A stretch of DNA of 64,000 nt. Origin: Agrypnia vestita (Eukaryota > Arthropoda > Insecta > Trichoptera > Phryganeidae). A program made the position numbers and the translations under genes. Under the pieces are notes generated by a model. The model searched no databases. It was not told where the DNA came from and saw only the letters and a program-made list of their open reading frames with translations. The stretch spans positions 1 through 64,000 of the forward strand of contig JADDOH010000302.1 in the NCBI GenBank assembly GCA_016648135.1. The letters are read 5' to 3'. Below, piece by piece: positions 57,172-64,000 of this stretch (positions within the stretch are counted from its first letter, which is position 1; each line of letters starts with the position of its first letter).

Positions 57172-57270
57172 ATGCCAGAGGAACAAATACCAAGAAGTAT
57201 CCTTCTGGCAACCCCGGAAGGACCCTACCAGGACAAGGGCATGAAGATGATGATGATTATGATATTTTGA
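57172..57270 (+). pseudogene. RTE-type ORF C-terminal end with (GAT)n-like tail
   Basis: The frame reads MPEEQIPRSILLATPEG, PYQDKG, then MKMMMIMIF and stop. R-M-P-E-x-x-I-P-x-x-I-L is the end of RTE-type reverse transcriptases, and the ATGATGATGATTATGAT tract is the short simple-repeat tail typical of RTE 3' ends. Only about 100 bp remains, so this is a very short 5'-truncated insertion. Confidence 0.6.
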
Positions 57271-58164
57271 AGTAACACGGAATAAATTTTCATTTTTTTT
57301 AATAGTTTCTTTCACATCAAAGTTATGAACTTGTGTATGGGAATAGAAGAAAAAGCAAATTTTCAATTTTAACTGTTATTCTTAGATTATAATTATACAT
57401 TTTTATATGATATATAATTATATTGGGTTCTTAATACTCAATATTTAGGCATGTGTAACAGTGTCGCATGGTTGTTTTATTGAATTTAGGTATATTTACA
57501 CATCTTATTATTTGAGTTCGACATTTTATTTTCTAGGTTACATATCTTAGCGTTTCTGATGTCAAATTTACTTTATGATACTGTAAAATCAAGTTTACTT
57601 TATGATACTGTAAAATCTAAGGTGTTCCAAAAATAATGAAAATTAAAATATGTTCTTTCGTGTCTCGTAAAGTATCCGGTAAATACCTACTTAAACAAAA
57701 TGTTTTAAAATGACAAAAAAACATCTTATGAAATTTCATTACTTTCTTCCTTCCCTGAGAATTTAAAATTTTGTGCATACGTGATTTTTATCCATGAGAG
57801 TTGTAATTAAATGATTTTTTCCCTTATTAAAAATAACATAATTTTGTTTCATATTGTTTTTTCCCATTTTTTTGTAATTGTAAGTGTAAAATTAAGCGTT
57901 ATCCAGCAAAACACACGCTTTGTTGCTGCAATTTTCATTAATATTTAACCCTTCTAAAAAAATGTTCATATTTTGGGAGTAAAATATATTACAAAGTAAA
58001 AAAATATTTTCTTATAACTTTTGAATCGAAGGAATAAAAAATAGGCAAATAAAAAAATTGAATTTGAAAAGATCTAATTTTCATCTTTAAAATTTACATA
58101 AGCTCTAATTTTTCAAATAAAATATAATTTCAATTTTATTTTAAAAAGTAAAGCGAACTTTCTA
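57271..58164. other. Unassigned AT-rich sequence
   Basis: No gene recognised. TTTACTTTATGATACTGTAA is directly duplicated in tandem (about 57568-57612). Confidence 0.4.
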
Positions 58165-58505
58165 TTGTGATTTTGGATTGGCTGATAGCCGGCTGTCTTC
58201 CACCCTTCATGGGTGTCGTAACGGAGAGCTCTTCCTACTTGCTTCGGAGGAGGGTAGTTTTTTCTAGCGGGGTGGGGTGTGGGGTTAACTCATGGTGGGG
58301 GCGTCGCGCACGCGCGCCGGGGCACTCCCCTCACCCCCAACGAACCGAGGGCCTTCGCGTAGGACCCCCTAGAGTCACAGTGCGCTGCAAGACTTCAAGG
58401 GTAGCGGACCTGGAAGCAGCCAGCACTATGGGCTCCGACTGCACTCTACTGCACTTAAAGAAAATTTGCAACTTTGAAAATTTTCACTTCTTCAACTTTG
58501 ACTGA
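58165..58505. other. Sharply bounded GC-rich segment
   Basis: GC-rich sequence (GCGGGGTGGGGTGTGGGG; GCGTCGCGCACGCGCGCCGG; CACTCCCCTCACCCCCAACG) begins abruptly after an AT-rich stretch and ends near 58455. It spans a 112-codon frame (58167-58505) rich in R, G and V with no domain I recognise. The boundaries suggest a TE-derived 5' region, but no termini or duplication were found. Confidence 0.4.
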
Positions 58506-61500
58506 GAGTCGGCATTATTTGAGTTGGTCAGTCATGGTTCTCTCCAAATAATAATTTAATGTGCCGAAATTCATATTTTAGATTAATTATTTTCTTCAAA
58601 AACTAAATTGTTGTTTCATCCTTCTCCGCAGTCTTTAATTCCATTTTCTATATCTAAAAAAATTCTCAAATAATTGGAATGTTATTTTCTTTCACTTTTC
58701 CGGGCAGTTTTAAACTTAACGGCACTTTTGTCCCATTTTTGTGTACCTCAAGCACAATTTACGGTTTAAAAAAATATTCAGTGAACTTTATTTTTTCCTT
58801 CAAGATATACGAAATTTATAAAAAATTCATATATCTAATAAATAGTTTCCTCTTCGGAAATAATATAACTTTAAAAAAAATAATCTCATGCAATTATCTT
58901 TAATGAACACTTCGCAAGGTATTAAAAAAAGTTTGAGAAGAACGAAAATCTCCAGACAAGGTAGGAAATGTTTTTTATTTATTTTTTCTCAGTATTTGAT
59001 ATATTTTATAGATATTTAAACAAACGTATTATTCTGTTCATTTTAGATTATGCAGTTTTAGGTTATGTTTTAAAATACATGTAGTTTTAAAATATTTTTG
59101 AGAGTTTCGTGACAAATTTTTGAAAATGTCGTTAAATTGTTTTTAATGTCGTTTTTGAGAGAAAAATAATTTTTGTGTATAATAATAATGGCGAGTTTGG
59201 AGATAAAAAGCGTATTTTAGTTTTTGGTTAAATACTTTTCAGAAAATTAAGCTGTCTTAATTTTTAGAAAAATAATATTATAACTATTTCACACATAAAA
59301 TTTAATCATAGAAATATTTAATTTTTCGTCAATATTTGAAATGATAATAGATGATTTTATTATGATTGAAATTAATATTTAATTTATAAAATATATTTTA
59401 AACGTTATGGCTGTCCGATAAAAGACCACACAGTATTAAATCACCGAGACACAAGTACGTTACCATTTAAAAAACGTACCCCTCATACTATTTTTAAATT
59501 AAATTTTGGTTATACATTACATTGTACAGAATTAATAACGAGCCTCACGGTTTTATGGTCAAGAGATCATATCGCGTTTTTACACCAGAACGAGATTAAA
59601 CTCCCTGCCGTCGCATAGAGTTAAAAAGCCGCGAATCATAAATCCCTGCGGCTGGCTGCTATACAAAAAGTGTTACCGCGCGCAAATCGAGGCGAAAACT
59701 CAACGAGCTATCTAGCAGTGGGATAACGCCTCACACACTCCATTGATTTAATCCATTGTCGAATTATTTCATCAAACTTGGAACATTATTTCGCTGAATA
59801 ATTGACTGAACACAGAAGTTAATGTATTCAGTGCATCATTTTGTGCCATTTCACGTTATAACGGGAAACATTTAATTGTTAAGCTAAGGAAATGGATTGT
59901 AGTGTGTAATATTTCATTTTCTTACCTATACATCTACCTTTACTTCATACTTATACTTCTATTCGTTACGTTTGTCTTATTTTATTCAAAAAATATATTT
60001 ATTCACATTAACATTATAAGTAAACATTTTATTATAAATTTATCTCATAGAAAACAAGTATAATCGTCGAAATCTAAAAGAAAGTCTTACTAAGCAATCT
60101 GATATTATTAATATTTTGTTGATTTATTTTTAAAAAATTCATAAATTTTATGATTATTTATACCGATTCTCTCAGAAGAATAAAAATCATTGAAATTTTT
60201 GATATCATAATTAAATATTTAAATATTCAAACCTCTTGATTTGAAGTCAGATTAAATATCTACATTAAATTAATAAATATTGTGTGAAGGAATATTTACT
60301 AGAACTTTTAGGTATTTGTTGGAGTGATTTGATTGTAAAATATTGCACTGAATCATTGCTTTATTAATGCGATTTGTTTGCATATTTAGTATTATTTCTT
60401 CTTTTGTACCTAGATTTATTATTGTTATTTAAGTATAAATAAAATAACATTTATTTAATATTGCAGAAATTTATTTAATATTTATTGTTGCTCATAATTG
60501 CTTAAATTATTTATAAGTTTATAAAATTAACCATGATTACACTACAAAGAAAAAATTCTATAAACGTCATAATTTACTATTAATTTTGGATTATAGAATA
60601 TAGTGCAAATATATATTTTTCAAACACCGGAAAAAATACTGAAATACATCTACGTTGAAACTTGGATGAAAATCACGTATAGCATCTAGGGACTATACAA
60701 TTTGAACTAAAAATACATTAATAGGTATAAAATAATATGAAGAGAAATTATAAATATCTAAAAGTTATATTTACTATGTGAAAACACATCTGGAAGTATG
60801 GTTGAGTGAATTTTTTTTTCTTTAGATTCATTATTACTTACTGAGGTAAATAAAAGACGCAGGAAATTCACCTCAATGAATGTTATAAAAAATAATACCA
60901 AAATAATTCTTTACTTTAGTAACATAAAAACGGCTTTAAAAATTCTAATTTCTTCAGGAGGTAGGAAAATAATTTTTGAAGACTGAGAATTGTTTTTTTG
61001 TTAACTAATAAACAAAACAAATTTTAACAATAACATAAGTAGAATTTTTTGTTAAAATAAGAATTAAAAATTAAACTCAATGATGTATTGGCTGATGCGT
61101 CGTAATGCTTTTATTTTTATTATTTAATTTCTTAATTTATTAATAATTAATATTTAATTTCAAACTCATGAGAAATGAGAAGTTTTCGGTATTTTTTCTT
61201 TATATTACGAATATAACTATTTATTCTGAATTAATTAATCTGCATACGTACAATATAAAAGCAATCTTCTTCAGCTAAAGCAAAATATGGCAAATTAAAA
61301 TTTTATTCAAAACACTTTCCTCCTTATTTGTTCTCAAATGAATCTAATGAATTAGTCCTGGCAGAATTCTGATAACGTTCAGATTTTTATAAAATTATGA
61401 AATAAAAAATCTTAATCTTATATATATAAATCTAATTTTATAATATTCAATGTTGAAGTATATGGAAGCAAATTCTTTTTAGAATTTTATTCACATTTAC

Positions 61501-61929
61501 AAATGTCCCTTAAATTTCAATCCGACCAAGGGTGCTATATTAAAAAAAAAGTCATTGAATGTAGCCCCTTTCGTTAAATTAATTCCAATAAATTTTCCAA
61601 CACCGCTGCACTAAACACGGATTCCCTGAATGGGTGAAAATCACACAAACGTAAAAAATGATATTTCCTCCGTGAGCATATTCACACATATTTTTAACCG
61701 AGTAATATTATTTTTGCTGTACTTAATGGAGGGAAGAACATTTTGCATTTAATCATTTGGTCTTTTTTCTAATTTATGGTGTCCCGCGGGTCGACCAGGT
61801 CCGCGACCGTGTCTGAAGGGTTTCTGATTTTGCAGATATATTAATTAAAAATGTAGTAGGTGGTTACTATATTTCTTCTTTTTTTTCATCAACTTCATGG
61901 GACTCGGAAGTCTATAAGCGTAGTCACAA
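58506..61929. other. Unassigned, very AT-rich sequence
   Basis: No gene recognised across 3.4 kb. A GC-richer island at 59570-59730 has TATACAAAAAG but no convincing initiator or HSE. The rest is low-complexity A/T. Confidence 0.4.
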
Positions 61930-62240
61930 TAGCGCCTCTCTTCTGACCTCCTCTCCCTCTCTCTGACACGACCTCTGTAGTGGTGTATTTGTGCGTATTT
62001 CAGGATTTATTTGCTCTCGCAACATGATCCACCCACTGCAGTCTCCTTACATTCGTATTATCAGGGATATCTGAATTGGTATAGCGTTCCCAAAGTTAAA
62101 ACTCCTTTATTCCCTTCCATTCGTCAGTAAAGACATCTCGAATTGGGCTGTAAGCCTAGCGCATGACTTAATTTTCGAAGACCTTTAACCTATTTTCTGG
62201 CCCCAAATAGCTTCTGTACTCAACAATAGAATTTGATTTT
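61930..62240 (-). pseudogene. Non-LTR RT C-terminal remnant (RTE-like)
   Basis: Minus-strand traces in shifting frames: LGPENRLKVFEN, then LWERYTNSDIPDNTNVRRLQ and WVDHVARANKS, then stop. The order E-N-x-L-x-x-F-E...L-W-x-x-Y-x-x-x-D-I-x-x-x-x-x-V-R-R-L-x-W-x-x-H-V-x-R matches the post-catalytic region of RTE-like and related insect reverse transcriptases. Multiple stops and frameshifts. Confidence 0.55.
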
Positions 62241-62319
62241 GTGAAATGCATAGAAAGCAGTCACTTTTAACAAATTGCTCTTTGTGTCTCATTCATCGTG
62301 TCCCTCTGCAGATTTTATA

Positions 62320-62510
62320 TACAAGCACGCATAATCAGGGGGTTTCCAGCGGGCTGCGGCCATAAATTTACCCCTCAACGGGCGAACGCTCGGGCGGGCG
62401 ATAAATTCCTCCAAAGCGGGCGCCGGCTCTGGCCAGCCCGGACAAAATGCCCACAGTGCCCTGGTATCGAAAAATCGGGCCACGATAGCGGTAAATGGAA
62501 GCCATAACTT
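62320..62510. other. GC-rich patch
   Basis: About 150 bp of GC-rich sequence (GCGAACGCTCGGGCGGGCG; AAAGCGGGCGCCGGCTCTGG) next to the RT relic. Overlapping frames on both strands with no motif. Possibly a TE fragment. Confidence 0.35.
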
Positions 62511-64000
62511 GTTGAGCTTAGTGTACAATATTGTCATAGTAAATTATACTTCAAAACATCACGCCATGTCCTTTAAGGGTTGAACAGCCATGCTATCTCT
62601 GAGGTTATATTTGTGTGCGTTTATATAAAATCATCATTTGCCCCAAACAAGTCCATTTCAGATATATCGGCTTGTTTGGAATAGGATTTTTCGAAATATT
62701 TTTGATATTCTCCTGCGATAATCTTATAAATTAAATGTATATTTTAAACTTTTAACTAGTTCATACATTGTTTCTCAGAAAAAATAGAGGAACTTTTATA
62801 ATTAATGTATTTATTTAAAATAAATTAAAAGGCACACAAAATACTCATCCTAAGGTTGCTTAAAAAAATAGTTCCCAATCAATTAAATTCAAGAACTTTC
62901 CTTTTCATTTTGTAGCAACTAATTTATACACCATATTAAATTATATTTGAAAAACTTACTAAAAATTAAAGTTTTAGATTTATAATTTCTTTGAATTGGA
63001 TTTATAATTAGACAAAAATTGTTTAAAAATCTGTTACTTTGTAAAAGATAACAGGGATTCAATTCTGAGAGGGCTTTATTGTTAAGTATGGATGTGATAC
63101 CAGAAAATCCACCAATTTATGTCTTCAGAGGAAATCATGGAGCGTCATCTGTTTATCACATACTTAATGATTCTTACCAAAAACGATACAATTCAACGAC
63201 AAGATAAAGTTTTATATGGTATGTGCATTTTCGTGGTGCTGCCAGAAAATTATCAAACTGATCAACTAATACTGAAAATGTTACCTCAGAGATTTGAAAC
63301 TAAAATTTCTTCCATATAAATGCACCCTTAGTATCGCCTATAGTAACTAAATTATATCCTAAATTTCTGATAGATTAATTAATGAAGTGTAAAATTTAAA
63401 TTCCATTTACATTTTACATAAATATACACATTAAATATTTCGAAGCGATTATTTTTATAGGTTCTCTTAACTCACTTGGCATCAATTCATCTATGAATTC
63501 CCTCTCAGCCTTCAGTCAGAATACTTGAATAAATTTCCAAATTCCAGTAATTCATTGTTTAACTAATTTAGCGCCGGGAGTAACATCGCAAACAATGAAG
63601 ATGCGAATGTTAGTATTGGAATTGGAAAATTTTCCATATATTACATGGAAAGGTGGTGTTTCTGAGTCGTGATAAAGGGGATTGTGAGCGAAAAGCGGAA
63701 ACGAAATCACAACCAGTTTCGGAAACCCAATTTGACAAAATATATTTGTTGTCTTTTCTTCAGATATAAAGAATGCTCGGTTTAATTAATGTCACCTTTC
63801 TGTTCTAAATTATTATTTAATTTAATCTGTCATCAAGTATCCATTACACTCTCCTTTATTGTACATCAACATCATAACAAAGTTATGCGGGTAGACAGAC
63901 CAGTAGCTCTTCTGATACAAAGAGAATCAAAAAAAGTGCATTTTTTAAATTGTGATTGAATACATATTTATAAAACAAAAATTAATAAATTAATAAGTAT
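62511..64000. other. Unassigned AT-rich sequence
   Basis: No gene supported. TTTCGGAAACCCAATTTG near 63717-63734 recalls the GAAAC part of the PLE ribozyme-like motifs, without a recognisable core. Confidence 0.35.

Noticed and set aside
59570..59730. GC-richer patch with TATACAAAAAG as a possible promoter
   Set aside because: No initiator at the right distance, no HSE, and no downstream feature.
63119..63319. 66-codon frame with a phrase faintly like a Copia gag (LPENYQTD)
   Set aside because: The match is too short and neighbouring frames show no further gag, protease or RT sequence.
63700..63760. GAAAC-type fragment resembling a PLE ribozyme
   Set aside because: Lacks the CTGANGA part and a paired stem II.
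1..64000. CRISPR array, prokaryotic operon signals or an intact tRNA/rRNA gene
   Set aside because: Repeats are transposon, minisatellite or microsatellite in form; tRNA-like modules lack paired acceptor stems; no rRNA sequence recognised by eye. A tRNAscan-SE or rRNA HMM search was not possible here.
10600..64000. LTR retrotransposon or endogenous virus
   Set aside because: No paired direct long terminal repeats, no primer-binding site and no gag/protease/integrase motif were seen in this stretch.

Overview
The window looks like a gene-poor, AT-rich stretch of an arthropod (most likely insect) nuclear genome. I found no intact protein-coding gene. Organism type is inferred from the mix of elements: a mariner with a D,D34D catalytic domain, a PIF/Harbinger element carrying a MADF-domain gene, hAT elements with 8-bp target duplications, RTE- and Jockey/CR1-type non-LTR remnants, Penelope-like elements (PLEs) with hammerhead-ribozyme-like ends, tRNA-headed SINEs, and one promoter with an arthropod TCAGT initiator. 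The order or species cannot be fixed from the sequence.

Layout. 1-5.3 kb: dispersed repeats, a tail-to-tail pair of PLE ribozyme-like ends (1.95-2.06 kb) and a 130-140-bp minisatellite (2.7-3.6 kb). 5.6-8.5 kb: Jockey-like RT remnants, a deleted Harbinger element (6.05-6.81 kb), a palindromic element with a tRNA T-arm-like motif (6.86-7.17 kb) and a 132-bp MITE. 8.5-17 kb: mostly unassigned, with SINE and RT relics. 17.0-17.7 kb: head-to-head PLE fragments retaining endonuclease C-terminal coding sequence. 22-28.5 kb: MITEs, dispersed repeats and several copies of the minisatellite family. 28.55-29.32 kb: a hAT-like element with an 8-bp duplication. 29.7-30.6 kb: the best-preserved RTE-type RT pseudogene. 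32-38 kb: more repeats, a SINE and a long GA microsatellite. 40.74-42.51 kb: a second hAT-like element, with a perfect 8-bp duplication. 42.56-44.00 kb: a foldback element with arms of about 600 bp. 45.23-46.35 kb: mariner copy that has lost the region of its first catalytic Asp. 47-54.8 kb: further PLE ends, another minisatellite copy and a convincing heat-shock-type promoter at 50.54-50.61 kb. 55-64 kb: AT-rich with one SINE, two RT relics and two GC-rich patches.

Two signals stand out. (1) Eleven short motifs on both strands share a hammerhead-like core (CTGANGA, stem II, GAAA), and in most of them a palindromic ACATGT, ACCGGT or ACGT at the helix III position. Their stem II sequences differ but remain paired in most copies, and one pair flanks a PLE endonuclease fragment. 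(2) A four-unit heat-shock element, TATA box and TCAGT initiator sit with canonical spacing upstream of a region with no long ORF, so a heat-inducible noncoding or short-ORF transcript may start there. The rest is a graveyard of nested, decayed transposons with no cooperating pathway.
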